From contig CATPBC010000493.1 in assembly GCA_955652195.1 (NCBI GenBank), positions 1-8,583 of the forward strand: 8,583 bases of DNA, written 5' to 3'. The notes beneath the pieces are model-generated. The model had not been told where the DNA came from. It searched no databases and saw only the letters and a list, made by a program, of their open reading frames with translations. This document shows positions 1 to 7,396 of the stretch, piece after piece; the stretch's first letter is position 1; every line of letters begins with the position of its first letter. The DNA comes from an uncultured Xanthobacteraceae bacterium. Lineage in GTDB: Bacteria; Pseudomonadota; Alphaproteobacteria; Rhizobiales; Xanthobacteraceae. The position numbers and the translations under genes are program-made.

Positions 1-1915
1 CCTCATGGTCGTCGCCTTCCCGCTTGTTGCGCGTGAAGCCGAAGGCCTGACGCGCCAGGTCGGCGGCACCGGCGTTGGTGGTCATGATCAGGATCACGTT
101 GCGGAAGTTGACCTGCTTGCCGTTGTGGTCGGTGAGCCGGCCGTGATCCATGATCTGCAACAGCACGTTGAACAGATCCGGATGCGCCTTCTCGATTTCG
201 TCGAGCAGGAGCACACAATGTGGATGCTGATCGACGCCGTCGGTGAGCAGCCCACCCTGATCGAAGCCAACGTAACCGGGCGGCGCGCCGATCAACCGCG
301 ACACGGTGTGACGCTCCATATATTCCGACATGTCGAACCGGATCAGCTCAACGCCAAGCGTCGCGGCAAGCTGCTTGGCGACCTCGGTCTTGCCGACGCC
401 GGTCGGGCCCGAGAACAGGTAACAGCCGATCGGCTTTTCCGGCTCGCGCAAGCCGGCACGGGCCAGCTTGATCGAAGCCGCCAGCGCTTCGATGGCCTTA
501 TTCTGCCCATAGACCACGCGCTTGAGCGTCTCTTCAAGGTTCTTGAGGACCTCGGCGTCGTCCTTGGAAACGGCTTTGGGCGGAATACGCGCCATCGTCG
601 CGATGGTCGTTTCAATTTCCTTTAATCCGATGGTCCGCTTACGCCGGTTTTCCGGCAGCAGCATCTGCGCCGCACCCGACTCGTCGATCACGTCGATCGC
701 CTTGTCCGGCAGCTTGCGGTCATGAATGTAACGCGACGACAGCTCGACCGCCGCCTTGATGGCGTCGCTGGTATATTTGAGCTTGTGATAATCCTCGAAA
801 TACGGCTTCAGCCCTTTGAGGATTTCAATCGCATCCGGAATGGTCGGCTCGTTGACATCGATCTTCTGGAAGCGCCGGACCAATGCCCGATCCTTTTCGA
901 AGTACTGACGGTATTCCTTGTAGGTCGTCGAACCGATGCAACGCACCGTGCCGGAGGCGAGCGCCGGCTTCAGCAGATTCGATGCGTCCATGGCGCCGCC
1001 GGACGTCGCACCGGCGCCGATGACGGTGTGGATCTCATCGATGAACAGGATCGCGCCCGGATAGGCTTCGAGCTCCTTGATGACCTGCTTCAGGCGCTCC
1101 TCGAAGTCGCCGCGATAGCGTGTGCCGGCAAGCAACGTGCCCATATCGAGCGCGAACACCGTCGCGTTGCGCAACACGTCGGGAACCTCGCCGTGCACGA
1201 TACGGCGCGCCAGTCCTTCGGCGATGGCGGTTTTGCCGACGCCGGCTTCGCCAACGAATAGCGGATTGTTCTTCTGCCGCCGGCACAGCACCTGGATGGT
1301 GCGATTGATCTCCAACTCGCGGCCGATCAGCGGATCGATCTTGCCCTCGCGCGCCTTCTTATTGAGATTGACGCAATAGGCATCGAGTGCATCGCCCTTT
1401 TTCTTTGGCTCGTCGCCGGATTTGCTGTCTGCGTCCTCATCGGCGCCGCGCACCGGCCGCGCCTCGGACATGCCCGGCCGCTTGGCGATGCCGTGGCTGA
1501 TGTAATTCACCGCGTCGTAGCGCGTCATGTCCTGCTCTTGCAGGAAATAGGCGGCATGGCTTTCGCGCTCCGCGAAAATCGCGACGAGCACGTTCGCGCC
1601 AGTCACTTCCTCACGGCCGGACGATTGAACGTGAATGACCGCGCGCTGGATAACGCGCTGAAATCCTGCGGTTGGTTTGGAATCCTCCGCACCGTCGGTC
1701 ACCAGATTGTCCAGTTCCGACTCAAGATAAGCGATCAGACTGCGGCGCAGCTTCTCCAGATCGACGTTGCACGCGCGCATGACGGCGGCGGCGTCTTGAT
1801 CTTCAATCAGCGCCAAAAGCAGGTGCTCGAGCGTCGCGTATTCGTGGTGACGCTCGTTAGCGAGCGCAAGCGCCCGATGAAGCGACTGTTCAAGGCTGCG
1901 CGAAAAAGTAGGCAT
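1..1915 (-). CDS. clpA: ATP-dependent Clp protease ATP-binding subunit ClpA (C-terminus cut by window edge)
   Basis: ClpA is the cytoplasmic double-ring AAA+ unfoldase that feeds substrates, including N-degron proteins brought by ClpS, into the ClpP peptidase. The frame is open from the ATG at 1915 to the window edge: 638 codons of a family of about 760-800, so the last roughly 120-160 residues lie outside. Residues 1-145 form the Clp N-domain (start [10 protein letters not shown]), followed by a charged linker. AAA-1 has Walker A GEAGVGKT at 222-229 and Walker B LFIDE at 290-294. AAA-2 has Walker A GPTGVGKT at 503-510 and Walker B LLLDE at 569-573, then the APPGYVG pore-loop motif region between them. 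Near the visible end, FGF in AFGFTRNK probably corresponds to the ClpP-docking IGF/IGL loop. Upstream AAGGG lies only two bases from the ATG, but the start matches family N-termini. It follows clpS by 39 bases, consistent with one transcript. ClpB is excluded because the long middle-domain coiled coil is missing. Confidence 0.97.
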   Translation of the reverse strand, partial: MPTFSRSLEQSLHRALALANERHHEYATLEHLLLALIEDQDAAAVMRACNVDLEKLRRSLIAYLESELDNLVTDGAEDSKPTAGFQRVIQRAVIHVQSSGREEVTGANVLVAIFAERESHAAYFLQEQDMTRYDAVNYISHGIAKRPGMSEARPVRGADEDADSKSGDEPKKKGDALDAYCVNLNKKAREGKIDPLIGRELEINRTIQVLCRRQKNNPLFVGEAGVGKTAIAEGLARRIVHGEVPDVLRNATVFALDMGTLLAGTRYRGDFEERLKQVIKELEAYPGAILFIDEIHTVIGAGATSGGAMDASNLLKPALASGTVRCIGSTTYKEYRQYFEKDRALVRRFQKIDVNEPTIPDAIEILKGLKPYFEDYHKLKYTSDAIKAAVELSSRYIHDRKLPDKAIDVIDESGAAQMLLPENRRKRTIGLKEIETTIATMARIPPKAVSKDDAEVLKNLEETLKRVVYGQNKAIEALAASIKLARAGLREPEKPIGCYLFSGPTGVGKTEVAKQLAATLGVELIRFDMSEYMERHTVSRLIGAPPGYVGFDQGGLLTDGVDQHPHCVLLLDEIEKAHPDLFNVLLQIMDHGRLTDHNGKQVNFRNVILIMTTNAGAADLARQAFGFTRNKREGDDHE

Positions 1916-1954
1916 TTCCCTTGCTCATGCTTGTATTGAACGGTTCTCCCGGAA

Positions 1955-2329
1955 TCACTTCTTCTCCATTATGCACTGTAAAGGATGCTGGTGTTTGCGG
2001 GCAAAGTCCATAACCTGCGTCACTTTGGTTTCCGCGACCTCATATGTGAAAACACCGCATTCGCCGATGCCGTGTTGATGCACGTGCATCATGATCCGAT
2101 GCGCTGTTTCGTGGTCTTTATTGAAGAAGCGCTCGAGGACGTGAACCACGAACTCCATCGGCGTGTAGTCGTCGTTCAGCAGTAGCACGCGATAGAGGTT
2201 AGGCCGCTTGGTCTGCGGCCTGGTCTTGGTAATGACCGCGGTCCCGGGCGCGCCATTGCCTTTACGCTTACGATCGTCGTCCGCCAGGCGGGCTGGTGGA
2301 ACATAAAAGGTAACGTCAATCGGCGGCAT
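1955..2329 (-). CDS. clpS: ATP-dependent Clp protease adaptor ClpS
   Basis: ClpS is a small cytoplasmic adaptor that recognises destabilising N-terminal residues and hands the proteins to the ClpA N-domain. With the ATG at 2329 the product is 124 residues: a flexible charged tail (1-45) and a compact ClpS core (46-124). The core carries the N-degron pocket signature [11 protein letters not shown], with N52, D53, D54, T56 and gatekeeper M58, then the histidine-rich helix HVHQHGIGE in which H84 aligns with the pocket histidine (E. coli H66), and the conserved EVAETKV stretch. The sequence ends MEKK, usual for alphaproteobacteria. The start is uncertain: the same frame stays open for another 122 codons up to an ATG at 2695, but that part resembles no ClpS N-terminus and uses rare-looking codons such as CTA, TTA and AGA. 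GGAAG lies about 11 bases before the chosen ATG. The gene lies directly upstream of clpA on the same strand. Confidence 0.93.
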   Translation of the reverse strand: MPPIDVTFYVPPARLADDDRKRKGNGAPGTAVITKTRPQTKRPNLYRVLLLNDDYTPMEFVVHVLERFFNKDHETAHRIMMHVHQHGIGECGVFTYEVAETKVTQVMDFARKHQHPLQCIMEKK

Positions 2330-2695
2330 TGGTTCGTTCGACTTCCGGACTAGTAGACGATCGACGACTGGCGCCGTTTGCCGGTCACCGTTGTCTTCGA
2401 GAATCCCGACCCAGCTCGCAAAATTAGCGCGGATCACGCGACGAATCGATAGAGCAACAACCAGGCTGGAGGCGCCTATCGGCCGCATCGGATACGTAAC
2501 TGCGCAGTCTTTCGAAACGCCGGCGAGAGGGTCAAATAGGCTTGCTGCCGCCGAGCACAAGATGTCGCCGGAATCGTCGGAGTGACGACCAATCGTCATG
2601 ACCCGGCATCTCAGTTGTAGGTCGAACACGGGCTCATTTCCACAGGCTCGAAGTAACGCCGCCCACGCTCGGGCCACGGAGATCGGCTCTAGCAT
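2330..2695 (-). other. Open frame continuous with clpS, probably non-coding
   Basis: The clpS reading frame continues upstream without a stop for 122 codons to an ATG at 2695. The deduced peptide (start [11 protein letters not shown]) shows no motif, signal peptide or membrane segment I recognise. Its codons are less GC-biased at position three than in neighbouring genes and include CTA (several), TTA and AGA. I treat it as the clpS 5' region, which should hold the clpS promoter. An N-terminally extended ClpS or an unrelated small protein fused in frame cannot be excluded from sequence alone. Confidence 0.4.
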
Positions 2696-3035
2696 TACGC
2701 TCCCGTCCCCGCATCGGCGCTGAATTCAACGCACACGGCATTAACCGGTTTGCCTTGAAAAGGCCGTTTGGGGTGAGGATGATATCTATGGTGCAACGCA
2801 CAAAAGTACCAGGGGTGACGGAACGGCGCGGCAATACTTAACCGTTTCGCAACCGCGTCTTCCTAACCTGCTTGACCGTGTTGTTGGGGTAACGACCGAG
2901 TTTGGGGTGGTGTCCGTCGCCTGCGCTAAGACGCGGAAAATACTTTTTCGTTGGCGCGACGAACAACGTCCCCGGAGCAGTGAGAAGTGAGGGGCCGCCT
3001 TAGGGTGAGGCGTGCGTTCAGGGACGGGGTTACAA
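2696..3035. other. Intergenic region between clpS and dac, no supported gene
   Basis: This stretch lies upstream of both clpS (minus) and the carboxypeptidase gene (plus), so it should carry regulatory sequence. A weak sigma70-like pair is visible on the plus strand: TTGAAA at 2755-2760 and GATGAT at 2778-2783 with a 17-base spacer. An isolated TTGACC at 2872-2877 lacks a convincing -10 partner. A 17-codon plus-strand frame at 2788-2841 has a Shine-Dalgarno-like GGTGAGG nine bases before its ATG, but no other support. I see no tRNA, small-RNA or terminator structure. Confidence 0.4.
3020..3029 (+). promoter_or_regulatory. Ribosome binding site favouring the ATG at 3036
   Basis: A purine-rich AGGGACGGGG ends six bases before the ATG at 3036. 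An in-frame GTG at 3012 also exists, but its GGGTGAGG sits only one base away, which is too close for good initiation. The later ATG also places the hydrophobic signal-peptide core at residues 14-29, a normal position. Confidence 0.55.
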
Positions 3036-4808
3036 ATGGCATCGGTGGATTTCGAGGCCCGTTCCGGGCTTCGTTACTGCCTGTTAGCGAGCGCGGCGAT
3101 CGCTGCGGCGCTTACCATAACCAGCGATGTAGCTGACGCACGGCGGCATCATCGTAGCCATGCGCATCACGCGCATGCTGGGCGGAGTCATCACCGTCAA
3201 GCCCGTCTCGAAGACTATTCACCGCCATTCGCATCGATCGTGCTGGACGGTAACAGCGGCGCAGTGCTGCAGGCCGCCAGTCCCGACGCTTTGCGCCATC
3301 CTGCCTCGCTGACTAAGGTGATGACGCTATACCTGCTGTTTGAGCGCCTTGAATCCGGCCGGCTCAAGCTCGACAGCCCGCTTAGAGTCTCGGAGCACGC
3401 CGCCGAGCAAGCTCCGACCAAGCTCGAGCTGAAACCGGGCCAGGCCATTACGGTCGAGGACGCGATCAAAAGCATCGTCACCAAGTCCGCTAACGATGCC
3501 GCCGTCGCCGTCGCCGAAAATCTGGCAGGCGATGAAGACAATTTCGCCAAGCTGATGACGCAAAAAGCACATGCGCTCGGCATGGCGCACACAAAATACG
3601 TGAACGCCTCGGGTTTACCCGACGACGACCAAATCACCACCGCGCGCGATCAGGCCCTCCTCGGACGCGCCATTCAGGAGCGATTTCCGCGCTATTACAA
3701 GTTTTTCTCGACGGAAACTTTTGTTTATCACGGCGAGGCCATGCGCAATCACAACCATCTGCTCGGAGCAGTCGATGGTGTAGACGGCATCAAAACCGGT
3801 TTTACGCGCGCGTCCGGATTTAACCTGCTTACGTCATTGCACCGTGATGGCCGTTATCTCATCGCCGTGGTGATGGGAGGTCCATCGGCATCCGAACGCG
3901 ACGAGCGCATGCGCGAGCTTATCGGCGCGCATATCAAGGAAGCGGCCCTGCGGCGCACGGCGCCAACGATCGTTGAGGTGGCCGAACGGCGCGACGAGCC
4001 TGCAACAAAAATTCCGGCGACTCGCGCTGACCGCACGGTGACGGCAAGCGTCGATTCGCGCGTCGTAGCCGGATCGAATGATCCGATCCGCCCGCTACTA
4101 GTGAAAACTATCTCCTATCGAACCGCACCAGCACAGACTGCATCGCTGACGCCGATGCCGGCGCTGATTCCCGTCGCGGCGCCCGCTTCCGCTGCGCAAC
4201 CAGCCGCCGCCCAACCTGCCGCTCCCGCCCAAGCCGCGGCTCGCGCGAGTCCGCAATTGCGCGCCGAGATCGCGTCTGCAGCGCCAAGCGTCGATTTGAA
4301 GGCGGCGGCCCAAATGACGTCCCAAGTGGCGCCTCAAGTGGCATCCCAAGTGACGCCCCAAATGACGGCCCAGATGACAGCCCAAGTGGCAGCCCAAATC
4401 GAGCCGCTGCCGCCGACAAGAATGCTCGCCGAGCCCGCACCGGCAAAATTGGCTGAAACGGCGCCGGTTCAGATGCAGCCTGCGCAGATCGAGCCGGCTC
4501 CCGCCGAGGCCCGCACCATAATGCCGAGTACAACTGCTTATTCCGCCCCCGCAACCCACGCGCACGGCGGATGGCTCATTCAGATCGGCGCCTTCGACGA
4601 TGAAGACCAGGCGAAGCAGCACTTGAGCGCCGCGCAGATCAAGGTCCACGCCCCGCTCGCTGCCAAAGATCCGTTCACCGAACGGGTCCAGAAAGGCGAT
4701 AAGGCGCTTTACCGCGCACGGTTTGCTGGCTTCGACAAGTCAACCGCAGAAGCTGCGTGCCGGGCCCTTAAACGCAGCGATTTTGAATGCATGACACTGA
4801 AAAACTAA
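3036..4808 (+). CDS. D-alanyl-D-alanine carboxypeptidase (peptidase S11) with C-terminal SPOR domain
   Basis: This exported low-molecular-weight penicillin-binding protein should remove the terminal D-Ala from peptidoglycan pentapeptides in the periplasm, limiting cross-linking. With the ATG at 3036 it has 590 residues. Residues 1-35 look like a Sec signal peptide, cleaved after ADA. A His-rich segment follows (about 38-53, HHRSHAHHAHAGRSHH). The S11 catalytic domain spans about 60-310 with all three active-site motifs: SLTK (S91, K94), SAN (151-153) and KTG (253-255). No PBP5-type C-terminal beta domain is apparent. A long Ala/Pro/Gln-rich linker (about 320-505) contains eight four-residue repeats. 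The C-terminus (511-590, from GGWLIQIGAF) is a SPOR domain, a family that binds denuded septal glycan, so septal targeting is inferred. The gene is divergent from clpS and convergent with the J-domain gene. It is DacC-like, but several S11 paralogs exist, so I assign no symbol. Confidence 0.93.
   Translation: MASVDFEARSGLRYCLLASAAIAAALTITSDVADARRHHRSHAHHAHAGRSHHRQARLEDYSPPFASIVLDGNSGAVLQAASPDALRHPASLTKVMTLYLLFERLESGRLKLDSPLRVSEHAAEQAPTKLELKPGQAITVEDAIKSIVTKSANDAAVAVAENLAGDEDNFAKLMTQKAHALGMAHTKYVNASGLPDDDQITTARDQALLGRAIQERFPRYYKFFSTETFVYHGEAMRNHNHLLGAVDGVDGIKTGFTRASGFNLLTSLHRDGRYLIAVVMGGPSASERDERMRELIGAHIKEAALRRTAPTIVEVAERRDEPATKIPATRADRTVTASVDSRVVAGSNDPIRPLLVKTISYRTAPAQTASLTPMPALIPVAAPASAAQPAAAQPAAPAQAAARASPQLRAEIASAAPSVDLKAAAQMTSQVAPQVASQVTPQMTAQMTAQVAAQIEPLPPTRMLAEPAPAKLAETAPVQMQPAQIEPAPAEARTIMPSTTAYSAPATHAHGGWLIQIGAFDDEDQAKQHLSAAQIKVHAPLAAKDPFTERVQKGDKALYRARFAGFDKSTAEAACRALKRSDFECMTLKN
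4311..4406 (+). repeat. 12-base tandem repeat, eight degenerate units, inside the carboxypeptidase linker
   Basis: Eight consecutive 12-base units of the form CARRTGRCRNCC, in frame, begin at 4311, 4323, 4335, 4347, 4359, 4371, 4383 and 4395 (the last, CAAATCGAGCCG, is the most diverged). They encode QMTS, QVAP, QVAS, QVTP, QMTA, QMTA, QVAA and QIEP. The unit length is a multiple of three, so gain or loss of units would keep the frame and only change linker length. The repeat lies between the catalytic and SPOR domains. Confidence 0.9.
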
Positions 4809-4910
4809 GAAGCGCCGCTTAAAGAGCGCCGGGTGCTCATGACGATCACCCAAGAATCCAGGGAACGTCGACGAAGGACAGAAGACCACGCGAGGTCCGT
4901 ACGGAGTACC
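4809..4910. terminator. Short convergent gap with weak dyads, possible terminator region
   Basis: Between the convergent carboxypeptidase and J-protein genes there are small dyads: AAGCG-C-CGCTT near 4811-4821, GGGTG/CACCC with an 11-base loop around 4829-4851, and GAGGT at 4892-4896 pairing with ACCTC at 4908-4912. None has a following T-run on either strand, so no classical intrinsic terminator is present. The location is right for termination of both transcripts, but the structures are weak. Confidence 0.2.
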
Positions 4911-5405
4911 TCAGCGATGGCGGCGCAGCAGCACGTCCTTGGCCTCATTAATTCGGGCCGCGAGATACGTCGTCCCCCCTTGGTCGGGATGCAGTTTCTT
5001 CATGAGCGCCCGGTGCGCGCGGCCAACCTCGTCGGGGCTCGCCCCGGGCTGAATGCCAAGGATCTGATAGGCCTCCTGTTCAGTCATTTTGCCGGACGCC
5101 GTGCGCCAGCCCGCCGTACCCGCATCACGCTGTGCGTGCTCACGCCAGCCGGTGTTCCTGCCGTCAAGATAAGCTGCCAATAGGCTGAGCGGCCAAGGCA
5201 GCGCCTCGGCTAACAGATAGATTCCAAAAAGCCCGAGCCCGAGGCCGACGGCCAAATCGCCGCGCGCGAGCAGAACGGCGGCAATGATGAGCGCCAGCGT
5301 GCCGCCCATGCGCTGGCGGCTCGTGTTCAGGAATCCACCTTGGCGCGATTTTTTGGCAGCCCAGAGCAAAAGCAGGAGAACGGCGACGCCGACGAGAATA
5401 GGCAT
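4911..5405 (-). CDS. Membrane-anchored J-domain (DnaJ-like) protein
   Basis: This 164-residue protein is a putative Hsp70 co-chaperone tethered to the inner membrane. The N-terminus is a hydrophobic segment (about 2-16, [14 protein letters not shown]) followed by KKSRQ, and two further hydrophobic stretches lie at about 36-47 and 51-66. A hydrophilic spacer (81-106) leads to a C-terminal J-domain (107-164, start [12 protein letters not shown]) with the diagnostic HPD tripeptide at 139-141, which stimulates DnaK ATPase activity. There is no G/F region, zinc finger or substrate-binding domain, so it is a class III J-protein; the membrane-plus-C-terminal-J layout resembles Tim14/Pam18-like bacterial proteins. 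The J-domain is short, ending soon after the helix that follows HPD. It starts 43 bases after mipZ ends, on the same strand, so co-transcription is likely. AGG lies six bases before the ATG. The client and the functional link to mipZ are unknown. Confidence 0.88.
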   Translation of the reverse strand: MPILVGVAVLLLLLWAAKKSRQGGFLNTSRQRMGGTLALIIAAVLLARGDLAVGLGLGLFGIYLLAEALPWPLSLLAAYLDGRNTGWREHAQRDAGTAGWRTASGKMTEQEAYQILGIQPGASPDEVGRAHRALMKKLHPDQGGTTYLAARINEAKDVLLRRHR

Positions 5406-5448
5406 TGGACCTATATAGCCAATTCAGCGGCAGGGCGGCGCCGAGAAT

Positions 5449-6372
5449 TCAGTCCGCGAGCAAATCATAGGTATCGAGCGGCTTTCCCGTGGCTGCGATC
5501 CATTCCGCGCGCGCGGCGGCGCGACGCTTGCCGCGCTCGTCGATTGGCAGCCGCAGCGCATCGATCAAGACCTTCACCTCGTCGCGGGCGGTGACGTGCG
5601 AACTGTTGGGCCGCAGACCGAGTGTATCCTCGTTCAGATCGTCGAGCGCGGTGAGCCCGCGCGGGAAGAATTCGCGGTAGACCACCCGCTCGGCAAAACC
5701 ATCGACGGTGCGGAAACCAAGCTGCTTGGCCAGGGCATCAACCCCCTCCCCGACCAGCCGCCGGTTGCGTGAGCCCAAGGTCGAAAGCCGATTGCGCACG
5801 ACCACCCAGTCGGTCAGACCGCCATCCACCAGACGGCGCTGGCGGCGCGCTTCGCGGACCATCTCGGCATAATGGCTAACCCCCGCCACCTCGAAACTGA
5901 TCGGATCGATTGTGCCGAGAACGTCGAAGTCGACAAAACTGTCGTTCAAGGGCGTGATCAGGGTGTCCGCCATCGAATGGGCGAGACGCATCATGTAGGA
6001 ATCGTTCCCCGGCGTATCGATGACGACAAAGTCGTGACTTTGCTCGACCGAGCTTACCGCCTGAGCAAACGCAGCGAATTCTTGGGCTTCGATTTCATCG
6101 AGCCGCATGCCGCTGCCGCGTGCGACACAATAATGCACAGGGATTTCCAGTTTAATGCCGGTACGCGCGGCCCATTCCCGGCGGTTCTCGATATAGTGGC
6201 TGAAGCTCTTCTGGCGTGAATCGAGATCGATCGTGGCGACCCGCTGGCCGGCCTGCAGCAGTGCGACGGCGACGTGCATCGCCGTGGTCGACTTCCCGGA
6301 GCCGCCTTTTTCGTTCCCAAGGACAATGACATGCGCCGAGAACGGACGGCCAAGCTCCGCCTGCATCAACAT
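5449..6372 (-). CDS. mipZ: Division plane positioning ATPase MipZ (ParA/MinD family)
   Basis: MipZ is a P-loop ATPase that binds ParB at the chromosome origins and, as an ATP dimer, inhibits FtsZ assembly near the poles so that the Z-ring forms at midcell. The 307-residue product has the deviant Walker A motif NEKGGSGKST at 20-29, with signature lysine K22 and P-loop lysine K27. IDLDSRQ follows (48-54), then Walker B-like VVIDTPGND with D119. The DLDSRQxSFxxYIENR stretch and the long C-terminal region separate it from plasmid ParA, Soj and MinD and match MipZ. The chosen ATG at 6372 has AGGGG nine bases upstream. Alternatives are an ATG two codons downstream and a TTG at 6414; the TTG lies only about nine bases from the likely transcription start, which argues against it. 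The gene is divergent from panC and upstream of the J-protein gene. Confidence 0.92.
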   Translation of the reverse strand: MLMQAELGRPFSAHVIVLGNEKGGSGKSTTAMHVAVALLQAGQRVATIDLDSRQKSFSHYIENRREWAARTGIKLEIPVHYCVARGSGMRLDEIEAQEFAAFAQAVSSVEQSHDFVVIDTPGNDSYMMRLAHSMADTLITPLNDSFVDFDVLGTIDPISFEVAGVSHYAEMVREARRQRRLVDGGLTDWVVVRNRLSTLGSRNRRLVGEGVDALAKQLGFRTVDGFAERVVYREFFPRGLTALDDLNEDTLGLRPNSSHVTARDEVKVLIDALRLPIDERGKRRAAARAEWIAATGKPLDTYDLLAD

Positions 6373-6425
6373 AGGACGCAACCCCTGCGTTGCCACTACT
6401 CTCGGAATTTGCAACGCGTAGCGTC

Positions 6426-6454
6426 AAGATACAGCATCGATCGAAATAAGTTAA
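6426..6454 (-). promoter_or_regulatory. Candidate sigma70-type promoter for mipZ
   Basis: Reading the minus strand, TTAACT (6454-6449) and TATCTT (6431-6426) are separated by 17 bases. Each matches the housekeeping consensus at four of six positions. The expected start near 6420 would leave about 50 bases of leader before the ATG at 6372. The surrounding stretch is clearly more AT-rich than the genes on either side. Confidence 0.4.
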
Positions 6455-6469
6455 TCATAAACAAATGAT
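6441..6469 (+). promoter_or_regulatory. Candidate promoter for panC
   Basis: On the plus strand, TCGAAA (6441-6446) and AATGAT (6464-6469) are spaced by 17 bases, each matching four of six consensus positions. Transcription would begin near 6476, about 39 bases before the panC ATG. It overlaps the mipZ candidate on the other strand, so the two promoters could exclude one another. This is a pattern match only. Confidence 0.3.
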
Positions 6470-6514
6470 GCACTGACGAAACGCGCCCGGGTGTGCTCAC
6501 GCTGCAACGTCGTC

Positions 6515-7384
6515 ATGAAAACTTCGAGACGAACCAAGCATCTTCCGCGCGTCATCCGCACCGTACCCGCGCTGCGCCGCGCCGTGGCGAATTTCCGCGC
6601 GCGCGGCGGTAAAATCGCATTGGTGCCGACCATGGGCGCGCTGCACGAAGGGCATTTTTCGCTCATAGGCAGGGCGCGAAACCGTGCCGATCGGGTGATC
6701 GTCTCGATATTCGTTAATCCGGCCCAGTTCGCCCCGAACGAAGACCTCAACACCTATCCGCGCTCCTTTGACGCCGATATTGCCGCCTTGGCGGAACTCA
6801 AAGTCGAACTGGTCTGGGCGCCTGCGGTGCCAACGATGTATCCAGCCGGCTTCGCCACGCGAATCGTACCGGAGGGGCCGGCCACCGCCGGGCTCGAAGA
6901 TGCCATCCGCCCACATTTTTTCGCTGGCGTAGCGACTGTGGTCGCCAAGCTCCTGATCCAATGCGAGCCTGACATCGCAGTATTCGGAGAGAAGGATTAT
7001 CAGCAGCTCAAAGTTGTTACGCAACTTGCCCGCGATCTCGACCTCAAATGCCGTATTCTCGGTGTGCCGATCGTGCGCGAGCCCGATGGCTTGGCGCTAT
7101 CCTCGCGCAACCGTTACCTGAGCCCGAGCGAACGGCAAGCCGCGCCAATGCTTTACCGCGCGCTCAAAGAATGTGCCGGAAAGATTGCCTCGGGCGCGCC
7201 GCTTGACGCTGTGCTCGACTATGGGCGGAAGGCGATCGCGCGCGCCGGCTTGCGACTCGATTATTTCGAGGCCCGCAATGCCAATACACTTAAGTCGCTC
7301 ACCGCGCCGAGTGGCGAGCCGATTCGACTCCTCGCCGCAGCGCAGATCGGTACGACGCGGCTGATCGATAATGTCGCGGTATAG
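6515..7384 (+). CDS. panC: Pantothenate synthetase (pantoate--beta-alanine ligase)
   Basis: PanC joins pantoate and beta-alanine using ATP through a pantoyl-adenylate intermediate, the last step of pantothenate (vitamin B5, CoA precursor) synthesis in the cytoplasm. From the ATG at 6515 the product is 289 residues, close to the usual 280-290. The nucleotidyltransferase HIGH-type motif is PTMGALHEGH at 38-47 (H44, H47). FVNPAQF is at 66-72, RPHFFAGVATVVAKL at about 132-146, FGEKDYQQ at 157-164 and the KMSKS-equivalent loop SSRN at 196-199, so all active-site signatures are present. An in-frame GTG at 6491 would add eight residues, but the family begins near the later ATG. No strong Shine-Dalgarno is seen before the ATG. 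panB is not adjacent. The gene ends 12 bases from the stop of the convergent binding-protein gene. Confidence 0.96.
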   Translation: MKTSRRTKHLPRVIRTVPALRRAVANFRARGGKIALVPTMGALHEGHFSLIGRARNRADRVIVSIFVNPAQFAPNEDLNTYPRSFDADIAALAELKVELVWAPAVPTMYPAGFATRIVPEGPATAGLEDAIRPHFFAGVATVVAKLLIQCEPDIAVFGEKDYQQLKVVTQLARDLDLKCRILGVPIVREPDGLALSSRNRYLSPSERQAAPMLYRALKECAGKIASGAPLDAVLDYGRKAIARAGLRLDYFEARNANTLKSLTAPSGEPIRLLAAAQIGTTRLIDNVAV

Positions 7385-7396
7385 TTCAAGCCGATC

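Noticed and set aside
5..1261. Long plus-strand open frames (5-625 and 722-1261) opposite clpA
   Set aside because: They are antisense to a fully open clpA with both AAA+ modules intact; their peptides show no family motif and arise from GC-rich codon structure.
2634..2834. Minus-strand 66-codon frame in the clpS-dac intergenic region
   Set aside because: No motif, no convincing ribosome binding site and unbiased codon use; chance is the simpler explanation.
4311..4406. Tandem repeat considered as a CRISPR array or iteron origin
   Set aside because: Units are 12 bases with no spacers, are in frame with the gene and encode a peptide repeat, so they are coding microrepeats.
4098..4649. Minus-strand frame with LGCHLGRHLG-type repeats opposite the carboxypeptidase
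   Set aside because: The repeat is the antisense translation of the 12-base tandem repeat in the linker; the plus-strand gene has all catalytic motifs.
5449..6372. Plasmid or chromosomal ParA partition protein
   Set aside because: The DLDSRQ...YIENR region and overall length match MipZ, and no parB gene or parS-like site lies beside it.
6497..7024. Minus-strand 175-codon frame opposite panC
   Set aside because: It is antisense to panC, whose active-site motifs are complete; the frame has no recognisable domain.
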